The notes under the pieces were generated by a model. That model worked only from the letters and a program-made list of their open reading frames with translations. It ran no database searches and had not been told where the DNA came from. Made by a program: the position numbers and the translations under genes. From NCBI RefSeq assembly GCF_001411495.1, contig NZ_CP012982.1, forward strand, positions 744,001 through 808,000: a stretch of 64,000 nucleotides of DNA. Direction: 5' to 3'. Every line of letters begins with the position of its first letter. Position 1 is the first letter of the stretch. This stretch comes from Burkholderia cepacia ATCC 25416. GTDB taxonomy: Bacteria; Pseudomonadota; Gammaproteobacteria; Burkholderiales; Burkholderiaceae. Below, piece by piece: positions 47,624 to 56,652 of the stretch.

Positions 47624-48541
47624 ATGCCGGCCTTTCCGATGAAACGACTGCCTTCCCTCAACGCGCTGCAGATCTTCGACATCGTCGCCCGCCACGGCAG
47701 CTTCACGCGCGCCGCCGAGCAGCTGTGCCTGACGCAGGGTGCGGTGAGCCGGCAGGTCCTCGCGCTGGAGGCGTTCTACCAGTTCCCGCTATTCAAGCGC
47801 ACGCCAAAGGGACTGACGCTGACGGCGGAAGGCGAGCTGCTGTTACCGACGGTGCGCGAGAGCTTTGCGCGCATCGAAGAGGTATCGATGCGCCTGTCGC
47901 GCCGGCGCACCGAGCTCGCGCTGAAGGTGCCGACCTGCATAATGCAGTGGATGTTGCCGCGGATCATGCGGTTTCAGTCCGAGCACCCGGAACTCCAGGT
48001 GCAGATCACGACGACCTGGGGCCATCACGTCGATTTCCGCATGGAGCCGTTCGACGCCGCGGTGATCTACGCCCCCGGCGCCGGCCCCGACATGCATGCG
48101 ATCCCGCTGTTCGAAGAGCGGCTCACGCCGGTATGCTCGCCGGACCTGCTGAACCGGCATCCGCTCTCAAGCGTCGACGATCTGGCCGACCATACGCTGC
48201 TGCATCCGACCCGCGATCACCGCGACTGGAAACGGTGGCTCGACCATGCGGGCGCACCGCACGTCGACTCGACGCGCGGATTGAGCTTCGAGACGCTCGA
48301 CCTCGCCACCCACGCGGCGATCGACGGCTACGGCATCGCGATCGGCGACCGGACGCTCGTCGACGAAAGCGTGGCGGCGCACCGGCTCGTGACGCCGTTC
48401 GACGTGTCGATGCCGACCGGGATGGGCTATTACTTCGTGTATCCGGGCGGCGCCGAGCAGCAGCAGAAGATCCAGCTGTTCGGCGACTGGATCACGGGCG
48501 AACGCGAGCGCCAGACCTCCGTTTTCAATCGGCGCGCGTGA
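47624..48541 (+). CDS. LysR-family regulator (GcvA-like) of the catabolic cluster
   Basis: A protein of 305 residues. The helix-turn-helix region is LPSLNALQIFDIVARHGSFT with RAAEQLCLTQGAVSRQVLAL, the GcvA-group wording. The effector domain has TWGHHVDFRMEPFDAAVIYA. A start at 47639 would remove five residues. It lies on the same strand 46 bp after the amino-acid importer ATPase, so it may be co-transcribed and regulate the 37-48 kb cluster. Ligand unknown. Confidence 0.93.
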   Translation: MPAFPMKRLPSLNALQIFDIVARHGSFTRAAEQLCLTQGAVSRQVLALEAFYQFPLFKRTPKGLTLTAEGELLLPTVRESFARIEEVSMRLSRRRTELALKVPTCIMQWMLPRIMRFQSEHPELQVQITTTWGHHVDFRMEPFDAAVIYAPGAGPDMHAIPLFEERLTPVCSPDLLNRHPLSSVDDLADHTLLHPTRDHRDWKRWLDHAGAPHVDSTRGLSFETLDLATHAAIDGYGIAIGDRTLVDESVAAHRLVTPFDVSMPTGMGYYFVYPGGAEQQQKIQLFGDWITGERERQTSVFNRRA

Positions 48542-48557
48542 GCCGGCTCATCGGCAC

Positions 48558-48579
48558 GGCACGCAAGCGCTTGCGTGCC
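48558..48579 (+). terminator. Palindromic terminator after the LysR gene
   Basis: A perfect 22-bp palindrome (arms GGCACGCAAGC and GCTTGCGTGCC) starts 16 bp after the lysR stop. No long T-run follows, so termination may need Rho. Confidence 0.55.
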
Positions 48580-48825
48580 GCATACCGCCGCCCGGCGCGC
48601 CCGACCGGATCCGGCCCGCGCAATGCCGGCAGGCGGCGATTTCCCCTCGCTTCCAGTTCGCTTTCGATCCGCTCCGCAACCGTGAATAAACGAGATTATT
48701 GAATCCAAAAAATTCGATATTTTATTTTCGGCTTATCCACTAAACTTTTTCATGGCAATTCGCTGACCTGCGTTTGACGAAGCACTTCAATTCTCCGACT
48801 CATTAAATCAATCAAGGAGTTTGAA

Positions 48826-49073
48826 ATGTAAGCTGCCGCAATTTCATCGGGAACCACACCGTCGATTCGTGTCGACGCGGCCAACGGCAACCGGATCACC
48901 GAGCACTGCTGCTACGGCCAGGGCCGGCACACGGGCGCGTTCAGCCAGGCAGGCGACAACGTGCCGGCGACGTGCCGGCGGGTCGGCAGCGCCGGCCAGA
49001 CCAGCGGCGGCACGACGACCGAGTATCGCCGGGACGGTGAAGGCCGAACCGGGGCGGATACACGGGTTCCTGA
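48826..49073 (+). pseudogene. Decayed BambL-type fucose-binding lectin gene
   Basis: A good ribosome site (AAGGAG, six bases upstream) precedes ATG at 48826, but codon 2 is TAA. Downstream the same frame reads GTTPSIRVDAANGNRITEH and TGAFSQAGDNVPATC, then GGTTTEYRRDGEGRTGA. This matches the two-repeat, roughly 87-residue BambL family of six-bladed fucose lectins. Ligand-stacking Trp positions now read Ser or Arg (CGG), and the aromatic of the IRVY strand is Asp. Part of the second repeat is missing. Near the end a one- or two-base shift recovers GGYTGS and stop TGA 49071-49073. A terminator follows. Clearly non-functional; identity rests on family pattern recalled, not on alignment. Confidence 0.75.
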
Positions 49074-49110
49074 TCGAAGTGCCTGGGCGCTGAGGGTTTC
49101 GCGCCATGAA

Positions 49111-49152
49111 CGGCGCAATGCGAACTGCCTTTTTGCATTGCGCCGCCTTTTT
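49111..49152 (+). terminator. Terminator of the lectin remnant
   Basis: CGGCGCAATGC (49111-49121) pairs perfectly with GCATTGCGCCG (49135-49145), followed by CC and five T. The 13-base loop is T-rich. Its position right after the lectin remnant shows the transcription unit was once complete. Confidence 0.88.
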
Positions 49153-49317
49153 AATTTGATCCGGATTGTTTTAACCCGCTCATCGTCACACGCAAACCGA
49201 ATCAAATCAAAAAAGAGACAATCCAACGTGCCGTGCGCCGTGTAGCAGCTTCTTTATTTTGACTTTGAACCTGCAATTTGCCGGCGGACATGCCGGGAAC
49301 AACGCGACACCATCCGG

Positions 49318-49974
49318 TCAGCTTATCTCCCGCAACGTCCCCAACAGCACCTTCCTGCAACTCGCGACCATCTGCGCTTCCGGATCGCGATATTCCGTGA
49401 GCAGCCACGCCGCGCCGACGTTCGTCATCGCGCCGACGAGCGCGAGCCCGATCAGCCGCTGCTCGGTGCGCTCCGCGGGCGTCGCCGCTTCGCTCGGCGC
49501 GCCGATCGCCATGATCAGCTTGCCGAAGTCGATCAGCATGCGCTGGTAGGTCATGTCGGTGTCCGCGCTCACGCCCATCACCTCGAGCAGCAGCACGCGC
49601 GCCGCGCACGGGTCGCGCAGGAACGCGAAGAACGCGGCGAGCCCGGCATCGATGCTCTCGCGCAGATCGCCTCCGCGCTCGGCCACTGCCCGCTCGACTG
49701 CCTCGTGCAACTGCTGCGCGTGATGCAGGTAGGTGCAGCGCAGCAAATCCTCGGTGCTGTCGAACGCCGCATAAAAATAGCGATCGTTCAGCTTCGCTTC
49801 CTGGCAGATCGACCGTACCGTCGCCTTGCGGAACCCGACCGTGCCGAACACACGCGTCGCCGCGCGAATCAGCGCGTCGCGCCGCTCGGCGGCCCGCACC
49901 TCGGGCGCCACGCCGCCATACGAGCGGCCCCGTTTTTCCGTTTCGAGTGCTTTCTCCATTCCGCTATTTGACAT
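49318..49974 (-). CDS. TetR-family transcriptional regulator
   Basis: A protein of 218 residues. The helix-turn-helix is LIRAATRVFGTVGFRKATVR with SICQEAKLNDRYFYAAFDST, a TetR form. The C-terminal part is helical with no recognised ligand motif. It is divergent from the SDR/monooxygenase/hydrolase operon across 88 bp and probably represses it. A start at 49959 (MEKALE) is possible. Confidence 0.93.
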   Translation of the reverse strand: MSNSGMEKALETEKRGRSYGGVAPEVRAAERRDALIRAATRVFGTVGFRKATVRSICQEAKLNDRYFYAAFDSTEDLLRCTYLHHAQQLHEAVERAVAERGGDLRESIDAGLAAFFAFLRDPCAARVLLLEVMGVSADTDMTYQRMLIDFGKLIMAIGAPSEAATPAERTEQRLIGLALVGAMTNVGAAWLLTEYRDPEAQMVASCRKVLLGTLREIS

Positions 49975-50062
49975 CAGGACACCCGAAAACTAAAGTGGTG
50001 ACGACTAACACCACATTAGACGCGCCGCCGGCACGGGGCAAGCGGAACGGGAGGAGCAACGG

Positions 50063-50965
50063 ATGAACGGGTTTTCCGGCAAGGTCGCCGCGATCACGGG
50101 CGCCGGTTCGGGCATGGGCCGCAGCCTCGCGGTCGAGCTTGCGCGGCGTGGCTGCGAGGTCGCGCTCGCCGACGTCAACGAAACCGGGCTCGCCGGCACG
50201 GCGGCCGCCTGCGCTCAGCATGGCGTGCGCGTGAGCACGCGGCGGCTCGACGTCGCCGACCGCGATGCGGTGTTCGCGTGGGCCGATTTCGTGCGCGCCG
50301 GGCATGGCAAGGTCAACCTGATCTTCAACAACGCGGGCGTGTCGCTGGCCGCCAGCGCCGAGACCGCGGACATCGCCGATCTCGAATGGATCGTCGGCAT
50401 CAACTTCTGGGGCGTCGTGCACGGCACGCAGGCATTCCTGCCGCACCTGCGCGCGTCGGGCGACGGACACGTCGTCAATACGTCGAGCCTGTTCGGGCTC
50501 GTCGCGATGCCGACGCAAAGCGCTTACAACGCGACCAAGTTCGCGGTGCGCGGCTTTACCGAGGCACTGCGGATGGAGCTCGAACTCGACGGCGCGCCGG
50601 TGAGCGCGACCTGCGTGCATCCGGGCGGCGTCGCGACGAACATCGTCGACGCGGGCCGCGTCGATACCAGCATCCACGCACTCACGGGCCAGGACGAAGC
50701 GACCCATCGCCGCCAGGCGAACCGGCTGATCAACGCGACGACGGCCGACGAGGCCGCGCGGCAGATCCTCGCGGGTGTCGAGCGCAATGCGCGCCGCGTG
50801 CTCGTCGGCGCCGACGCACGCCGGCTCGACAGGATCGCGCGCCTGCTCGGCGCCGGTTACCAGTGGCTGATGCTGCGCCACGTGCGCCGCGCCCGGGCCC
50901 GCAACCTCCGCCCGAAGGAAGCCCCGGCCGCGCTCCCGACCACGCCCACCAAGGACCCGGCATGA
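50063..50965 (+). CDS. Short-chain dehydrogenase/reductase
   Basis: A protein of 300 residues. Cofactor motif VAAITGAGSGMGRSLAVELA, NNAGVSLAAS, catalytic Ser in VVNTSSLFGLVAMP, and YNATKFAVRG (YxxxK). An extended C-terminus of about 50 residues carries basic/aromatic stretches (YQWLMLRHVRRARARN) that may contact membrane. GGAGGAG precedes ATG. First gene of the operon; it overlaps the monooxygenase by four bases. Likely interconverts the alcohol/ketone pair that feeds the monooxygenase. Confidence 0.93.
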   Translation: MNGFSGKVAAITGAGSGMGRSLAVELARRGCEVALADVNETGLAGTAAACAQHGVRVSTRRLDVADRDAVFAWADFVRAGHGKVNLIFNNAGVSLAASAETADIADLEWIVGINFWGVVHGTQAFLPHLRASGDGHVVNTSSLFGLVAMPTQSAYNATKFAVRGFTEALRMELELDGAPVSATCVHPGGVATNIVDAGRVDTSIHALTGQDEATHRRQANRLINATTADEAARQILAGVERNARRVLVGADARRLDRIARLLGAGYQWLMLRHVRRARARNLRPKEAPAALPTTPTKDPA

Positions 50966-52527
50966 CCTCGACGACAACCGACCGGCGCGACGCGCCGCCC
51001 GCCCCCGGCGACAGCCGCGACCTCGACGTGCTGATCGTCGGTGCCGGGCTGTCCGGCATCGGCGCGGCGTATCACCTGAAGCAGCGCTGCCCGTACGCAA
51101 GCGTGGCCATCGTCGAGGCGCGCGACGCGATCGGCGGCACCTGGGACCTGTTCCGCTATCCGGGCGTCCGTTCGGATTCCGACATGTTCACGCTCGGCTA
51201 CAGCTTCCGCCCGTGGCACAGCGACAAGGCGATCTCGGACGGCCAGACGATCCTCGACTACATCCGCGACACCGCGCGCACCTACGGCATCGACAAGACG
51301 ATCCGTTACGGCCAGAAAGTCGTCGCGGCCGACTGGGATTCGAACCGCGCGCGCTGGACGGTACGCATCGAGCGCACGCTGGGCGGCACGACCGACACGC
51401 TCGTCTACACCTGCCGCTTCCTGTTCATGTGCAGCGGCTACTACGACTACGACGCCGGCTACCTGCCCGACTGGTCCGGGATGGACACGTTCGAAGGCAA
51501 GCTCGTGCATCCGCAGCACTGGCCGAAGGACCTGTCGTACGCGAACCGGCGCGTCGTCGTGATCGGCAGCGGCGCGACGGCCGTCACGCTCGTGCCGTCG
51601 ATGGCGGCCGACGCGCAGCACGTGACGATGCTGCAACGCTCGCCAACCTACATCGTGTCGCTGCCCGCGCGCGACAAGATCGCGAATGCGTTGCGCCGCG
51701 TGCTGCCGTCCCGGCTCGCGCACCGGCTCGTGCGCGTGAAGAACGTGCTGCTGACGATTTACCTGTACAACGTGTCGCGCCGCAAGCCCGACCAGACGAA
51801 GAAGTTCATCATCCGCGCGGCCAGCAAGCAGCTCGGCCCCGACTTCGACGTCGCGAAGCACCTGACGCCGCGCTACATGCCGTGGGACCAGCGCGTGTGC
51901 CTCGTGCCGAACGGCGACCTGTTCAAGTCGATCCGCGCGGGCCGCGCGTCGATCGTCACCGACGAGATCGAGCGCTTCACGCCGACCGGCCTCAAGCTGA
52001 AGAGCGGCCAGCAGCTCGACGCGGACGTGATCGTCACCGCGACCGGGCTGAAGGTGAAGATGCTCGGCGGCGCGCGCGTCACGGTCGACGGCCGCGCGGT
52101 CGACCTGCCGGAAACCGTGTCGTACAAGGGAATGATGTACAGCGACGTGCCGAACCTCGCGTCGTCGTTCGGCTACACGAACGCGTCGTGGACGCTGAAG
52201 GCCGAGCTGATCGCGCGCTACGTATGCCGGCTGCTCAACCACATGCGCGCGAACGACTTCGACACGTGCGTGCCGCGGCTCGGCGCCGGCGAGCTCGGCG
52301 ACGTGCCGGCCGTCAACCTGAGCTCGGGCTACATCCAGCGCGCGGCCGGCATCCTGCCGAAGCAGGGCCATCGCAAGCCGTGGAAATTCCACCAGAACTA
52401 CGTGCGCGATCTCGCGTCGCTGAAGTTCAGCGCGCTCGCCGATTCGGCGATGCATTTCGAACGCCGCGCGAAAGCCGGCGCGGCCGCCGCGGCGCCGGTT
52501 GCCGAACCCGCACTCGAACCCCGTTGA
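50962..52527 (+). CDS. Baeyer-Villiger-type flavin monooxygenase
   Basis: A protein of 521 residues. FAD motif DVLIVGAGLSGIGAAYHLKQ, then GGTWDLFRYPGVRSDSDMFT, and NADPH motif VVVIGSGATAVTLVPSMA. The Baeyer-Villiger fingerprint FxGxxxHxxxWP appears as FEGKLVHPQHWPKDLSYANR. Homologous to the EthA/MymA group that oxidises ketones to esters. Neighbours are an SDR and an alpha/beta hydrolase, an alcohol-ketone-ester-acid sequence. Confidence 0.94.
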   Translation: MTSTTTDRRDAPPAPGDSRDLDVLIVGAGLSGIGAAYHLKQRCPYASVAIVEARDAIGGTWDLFRYPGVRSDSDMFTLGYSFRPWHSDKAISDGQTILDYIRDTARTYGIDKTIRYGQKVVAADWDSNRARWTVRIERTLGGTTDTLVYTCRFLFMCSGYYDYDAGYLPDWSGMDTFEGKLVHPQHWPKDLSYANRRVVVIGSGATAVTLVPSMAADAQHVTMLQRSPTYIVSLPARDKIANALRRVLPSRLAHRLVRVKNVLLTIYLYNVSRRKPDQTKKFIIRAASKQLGPDFDVAKHLTPRYMPWDQRVCLVPNGDLFKSIRAGRASIVTDEIERFTPTGLKLKSGQQLDADVIVTATGLKVKMLGGARVTVDGRAVDLPETVSYKGMMYSDVPNLASSFGYTNASWTLKAELIARYVCRLLNHMRANDFDTCVPRLGAGELGDVPAVNLSSGYIQRAAGILPKQGHRKPWKFHQNYVRDLASLKFSALADSAMHFERRAKAGAAAAAPVAEPALEPR

Positions 52528-52534
52528 GGCCGAC

Positions 52535-53521
52535 ATGACCCCTACGCTCCATCTGATCCAGAACGTCCTGCTCGGCGTCGTCGCGGCGCTCACCGCGCTC
52601 GCGCTGTTTACCGGCTACGTGGCCCGTCGCGTGACGCGTGCGTTTCCGCCCGAAGGCCGCTTCGTCGACGTCGGCGGCGACCGCATCCACTACGTCGAAT
52701 ACGGTAACGGCCCGCCGATCGTGTTCGTCCACGGGCTCGCCGGGCAACTGCGCAATTTTGCGTACCTGCCGCTCGCGCGGCTCGCGCAGCGGCATCGCGT
52801 GATCCTCATCGACCGCCCGGGCGCCGGCCGCTCGTTGCGCGGCGCGGCTTCGCAGGCGAACGTGTTCGCCCAGGCCCGCACGGTCGCCGCGTTCATCGAC
52901 GCGCTGCGGCTCGACAAGCCCGTGCTGGTCGGCCACTCGCTCGGCGGCGCGATCGCGCTTGCCGTCGGCCTCAACCATGCGGACCGCGTGAGCCGGCTCG
53001 CGCTGATCGCGCCGCTGTCGCACCAGCAGACCGAGCCGCCGGCGCCGTTCAAGCCGCTGATGCTGCCCTCGCCGCTCGTGCGCCGCTTCGTGTCGTGGAC
53101 CTTCGCGATCCCGCTGACGATCCTGACCGGCCGCAAGGCCGTGCGCCAGGTGTTCGCGCCGGAAGACGTGCCGCGCGACTTCCCGGTCAAGGGCGGCGGC
53201 CTGCTCGGGATGCGCCCGCACGTGTTCTACGCGACGGCGACCGACCTGCTGTCGGCACCCGTCGACCTGCCCGCGATGGAACGCCGCTACGCGGACCTCG
53301 CGCTGCCGGTCGACGTGCTGTACGGCCGCGCCGATCCGATCCTGAACTGGCGCGAGCACGGCGACGCGCTCGCGAAGAAATCGGCGCGCGTGCGGCTGAA
53401 GGTCGTCGAGGGCGGGCACATGCTGCCGGTCACGATTCCGGAAGCCACCGCCGACTGGCTGCTCGAAGTCGCCGCCGCCCCGGCCGAGGCGGCACCGCAG
53501 GCAGCGCGCGTCGCGCACTGA
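52535..53521 (+). CDS. Alpha/beta hydrolase (esterase-like)
   Basis: A protein of 328 residues. N-terminal membrane helix (LIQNVLLGVVAALTALALFT). The nucleophile elbow is LVGHSLGGAIALA (GHSLG), the oxyanion region is VFVHGLAGQLRNF, the acid is in YGRADPIL and the His in EGGHMLPV. It starts 7 bp after the monooxygenase stop and would hydrolyse its ester product. Followed by a bidirectional terminator. Confidence 0.93.
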   Translation: MTPTLHLIQNVLLGVVAALTALALFTGYVARRVTRAFPPEGRFVDVGGDRIHYVEYGNGPPIVFVHGLAGQLRNFAYLPLARLAQRHRVILIDRPGAGRSLRGAASQANVFAQARTVAAFIDALRLDKPVLVGHSLGGAIALAVGLNHADRVSRLALIAPLSHQQTEPPAPFKPLMLPSPLVRRFVSWTFAIPLTILTGRKAVRQVFAPEDVPRDFPVKGGGLLGMRPHVFYATATDLLSAPVDLPAMERRYADLALPVDVLYGRADPILNWREHGDALAKKSARVRLKVVEGGHMLPVTIPEATADWLLEVAAAPAEAAPQAARVAH

Positions 53522-53555
53522 GCCTGGAACCGGCGAAACCAGCGAAACCGCGCCG

Positions 53556-53598
53556 GATTCCGCGCCCGCCGTGCAGCCGAAGCGGCGGGCGCGGAATC
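53556..53598. terminator. Bidirectional terminator between convergent genes
   Basis: A perfect 15-bp inverted repeat (53556-53570 and 53584-53598) with a 13-base loop lies between the hydrolase stop and the stop of the convergent decarboxylase-like gene, and can serve both. Confidence 0.75.
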
Positions 53599-53995
53599 AG
53601 GCTTCGTCGTCGGGCACCGACAGCCCGAGATCCGAGATCACCTCCCGCGCGCTGCGGAATGCCTCGACCGCGGCCGGCGCGCCCGCGTACAGCGCGCTGT
53701 GCAGCAACACCTCGCGGATCTCGACGAGGCTCGCGCCGTTGTTGAGCGCGCCGCGAATGTGCCCCTTCAGTTCCGTGCCGCGGCCGAGCGCCGCCAGCAT
53801 CGCGCACGTGCACAGGCTGCGCGTCTTCAGGTCGATCCCGTCGCGCTGCCACGTGCTGCCCCACGCGTGCTCGTTCAGCCAGTTCTGCAGCGGGCGCGAA
53901 AAACCGTCGAGGTCGCGCATCGCGCGCTCGACGAACGCCTCGCCCATCACGTCGATTCGTCGCGCCTTGCCGTTTTCCCTGTCCTGTTCGCTCAT
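53597..53995 (-). CDS. Carboxymuconolactone decarboxylase family protein
   Basis: A protein of 132 residues, the normal size. NWLNEHAWGSTWQRDGIDLK, SLCTCAMLAALGRGTELKGH and IREVLLHSALYAGAPAAVEA are the family blocks (PcaC/AhpD fold, here with CTC near the active site). No other protocatechuate genes are near, so a peroxidase-like or different decarboxylase role is possible. Confidence 0.93.
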   Translation of the reverse strand: MSEQDRENGKARRIDVMGEAFVERAMRDLDGFSRPLQNWLNEHAWGSTWQRDGIDLKTRSLCTCAMLAALGRGTELKGHIRGALNNGASLVEIREVLLHSALYAGAPAAVEAFRSAREVISDLGLSVPDDEA

Positions 53996-54354
53996 GTCCG
54001 GTTCCTGTATGGAGTCGTGGCCGCTTCGGCATCGTCGGCAGCCGGGGATTTCGCGCCATGTTCATCGGGCCGGCGCGTTTCGTCAAAGACGCGGCCCTCG
54101 GTTCGAGGCCATCCGCGCAACGCGATATCGAACGCTACGTAACATCGCGCCGCGCGTTACGGCGGCTTACGGGAACATCGCAACCGCCGCGCCCGCGCAC
54201 CGAGCATGCCCGTCGCGCGAAAGCGCCGTTACTCCGTTTAAATCGCGCCGATCTTCCCGATTCCTGCAATAAAGCGCGACACCGTTTCGCGAATGCTGTC
54301 GTGGCGCGGAATTTGCAGAGGAGGCTTGGACACACTTCCAATGTCGAGGCCAAC
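53996..54354. other. Intergenic region upstream of the collagen-like gene
   Basis: No gene is supported in these 359 bp. An open frame that joins the collagen-like gene is arginine-rich and lacks protein character. The leader just before the gene is less GC-rich and should hold its promoter; GAGG lies five bases before the ATG at 54355. Confidence 0.45.
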
Positions 54355-56532
54355 ATGCACACACTCTTCAAGAAGACGACGGTAACGATGGCCGTCTCGT
54401 CGCTGCTCGCACTATATGGTTGCGGCTCGGTCGATGGACCGACGACCCCGCCGACGATCAAGCCGAGCACGTCAGGGACGGGCGGCAGCTCGGGGACTTC
54501 GGGTACGTCGGGCGGTGGGACGTCGGGGACTTCGGGTGGCGGGACTTCGGGTAGTTCGGGGACTTCCGGTACGTCGGGTACTTCCGGCACCTCGGGCACT
54601 TCCGGTACGTCGGGCACTTCCGGCACCTCGGGCACCTCCGGCACGTCGGGCACTTCCGGTACGTCGGGCACTTCCGGTACGTCGGGTACTTCCGGCACCT
54701 CGGGCACCTCCGGTACGTCGGGCACTTCCGGCACCTCGGGTACCTCCGGCACGTCGGGTACTTCCGGCACCTCGGGCACTTCCGGTACGTCGGGCACTTC
54801 CGGTACGTCGGGTACTTCCGGTACGTCGGGCACTTCCGGTACCTCGGGTACTTCCGGTACCTCGGGTACTTCCGGTACCTCGGGTACTTCCGGTACCTCG
54901 GGTACTTCCGGTACCTCGGGTACTTCCGGCACTTCGGGTACCTCGGGTACGTCGGGCACTTCCGGCACCTCGGGTACCTCCGGCACGTCGGGTACCTCCG
55001 GCACGTCGGGTACTTCCGGCACCTCGGGTACTTCCGGCACGTCGGGCACTTCCGGCACGTCGGGCACTTCCGGCACGTCGGGCACTTCCGGTACGTCGGG
55101 TACTTCCGGCACGTCGGGCACCTCCGGTACGTCGGGCACTTCGGGTACTTCCGGTACGTCGGGCACCTCGGGCACTTCCGGCACCGGCGTCACCCCGCTC
55201 GGCAATGTCCTCCAGAAATCCGGCAACCTCGTGACGGCAGTCGGTACGACGGTCGCGAACGGCGGCGGCGTGATCGGCGGCGTGCAGATCCCCGGCACGA
55301 ACCCGACGACGGCCAACAGCGTCGGCAACGCGGTCACGAGCCTCGGCAACGGCGTGCAGGCGCTCGGCAACGGCGTCGCGGCCGGCCTCGGCTCGATCGG
55401 CGTGTCGGCGAACCCGCTCGGACCGACGCTGACGTCGACCACCGGCCTGCTGACCGGCGCCGGCGGCGCGGTCAACAACCTCGGCAACGCGGTGAAGAGC
55501 CTCGGCTCCGGCCCGCTGTCGCCGCTGTCGCCGGTCACGACGCTCGTCGGCGATCTCGTCAACACCGTGGGCGGCGCCGTCAACTCGACCGCGTCGGGCC
55601 TCAACACGGCGCTGAACAGCTCGCCGGTCCAGCAGCTCGAGACGCAGGTCGGCAAGGTGATCAACCCGATCACGAACACGCTGACCGGCGGTGTCACGAC
55701 GCCGGGCGCCACGCAGACGCTCGGCGGCGTCACGCTGCTCGGCACGCCGCTCAACGGCCTGCTGAGCGCGCTCGGCAACGGCCTCGCCCTCGCCGGCACG
55801 AAGGTCGGCGGCGCAACCGGCAACCCGGTCGGCACCGGCCTCGGCGGCGTCGTGGCACAGCTCGGCAACACGGTGACGTCCACCGGCGGCCTCGTCCACG
55901 ACAACAACGCGGGCAGCTCCAGCAGCGGCACGGGCGGCAGCAACCCGCTCGCCCCGATCACGGGCCTGCTCGGCACGCTGACAGGCGGCCTGGGCGGCGG
56001 CAGCTCGAGCGGTTCGGGCGGCACGAGCGGCACGAGCAGCGGCGGCCCGCTCGGACCGGTCACGGGCCTGCTCGGCTCGCTGACGGGTGCGCTCGGCGGC
56101 CTCGGTTCGAGCGGCACGAGCGGCACCGGCGGAACGAGTGGCACCAGCGGCACCGGTGGCGCGGGTGTCGGCGGCCTGCTGGCGCCGGTCACCAACCTCG
56201 TCAATTCGCTGACGCCGCTCGGCGCCAGCCTTACGGGCACGGTCACGACGCCGGGCGGCAACGTGACGGGCACGCTCGGCGGCCTGCTGTCGAGCGGCCC
56301 GGTCGGCACGGTGACAGGTGCGCTGACGACGCCGGCAGGCGCCGCCGGCGCCATCGGCACCGCGAGCCCGGGCGGCGCGGCCGGCACGGCCACGACGCCT
56401 GCCGGCGGCGGCTCCGTGGCGGCCGGCCTGACCGGCAGCTCGAACGGCGGTGCCGCGGGCGGCGCCGGCAACCTGCTGTCACCGGTGACGAACCTCCTCG
56501 GCGGTCTGCTGGGCGGCGGCACCAAGAAGTAA
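54355..56532 (+). CDS. Collagen-like (Gly-Thr-Ser)n lipoprotein
   Basis: A protein of 725 residues. The N-terminus ([20 protein letters not shown]) is a lipoprotein signal with lipobox LYGC. After a short linker come about 69 uninterrupted Gly-Thr-Ser triplets (54559-55179), a G-X-Y pattern as in the Burkholderia collagen-like (Bucl) proteins. The C-terminal 450 residues are Gly/Leu/Asn/Thr-rich with recurring blocks ([44 protein letters not shown]), with further short GTSGT segments. It probably sits on the outer membrane with the triple-helix stalk exposed. The opposite strand is open over the same length, but as a codon shadow. Confidence 0.9.
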   Translation: MHTLFKKTTVTMAVSSLLALYGCGSVDGPTTPPTIKPSTSGTGGSSGTSGTSGGGTSGTSGGGTSGSSGTSGTSGTSGTSGTSGTSGTSGTSGTSGTSGTSGTSGTSGTSGTSGTSGTSGTSGTSGTSGTSGTSGTSGTSGTSGTSGTSGTSGTSGTSGTSGTSGTSGTSGTSGTSGTSGTSGTSGTSGTSGTSGTSGTSGTSGTSGTSGTSGTSGTSGTSGTSGTSGTSGTSGTSGTSGTSGTSGTSGTSGTSGTSGTSGTSGTSGTSGTSGTSGTGVTPLGNVLQKSGNLVTAVGTTVANGGGVIGGVQIPGTNPTTANSVGNAVTSLGNGVQALGNGVAAGLGSIGVSANPLGPTLTSTTGLLTGAGGAVNNLGNAVKSLGSGPLSPLSPVTTLVGDLVNTVGGAVNSTASGLNTALNSSPVQQLETQVGKVINPITNTLTGGVTTPGATQTLGGVTLLGTPLNGLLSALGNGLALAGTKVGGATGNPVGTGLGGVVAQLGNTVTSTGGLVHDNNAGSSSSGTGGSNPLAPITGLLGTLTGGLGGGSSSGSGGTSGTSSGGPLGPVTGLLGSLTGALGGLGSSGTSGTGGTSGTSGTGGAGVGGLLAPVTNLVNSLTPLGASLTGTVTTPGGNVTGTLGGLLSSGPVGTVTGALTTPAGAAGAIGTASPGGAAGTATTPAGGGSVAAGLTGSSNGGAAGGAGNLLSPVTNLLGGLLGGGTKK
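54559..55179 (+). repeat. 9-bp/18-bp tandem repeat encoding Gly-Thr-Ser
   Basis: 621 bp, 69 units of nine bases. Ser codons largely alternate TCC and TCG while Thr alternates ACT and ACG/ACC, so the DNA repeats with an 18-bp higher-order period (GGN-ACT-TCC-GGN-ACS-TCG). The third base of Gly varies. The array can expand or contract in frame. Confidence 0.95.
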
Positions 56533-56652
56533 CGCTTTACCTATCAGAACCACAGGCCAATGGCCGGGCGCGCATCCATACAAAGCCCGGCCGATGGCCG
56601 GCGTCACCCGCCAAGCGGGGGCGCCGGCCTTCACCCGTACGAGGATCCGATC

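Noticed and set aside
54559..55179. CRISPR or other spacer array
   Set aside because: The repeat is contiguous, in frame and without unique spacers; it is a coding tandem repeat.
54135..56525. Long antisense ORF (796 codons) with Val-Pro-Glu/Asp-Val-Pro repeats opposite the collagen-like gene
   Set aside because: It mirrors the GTS repeat codons on the other strand, has no ribosome site or signal, and the sense gene has a proper lipoprotein signal.
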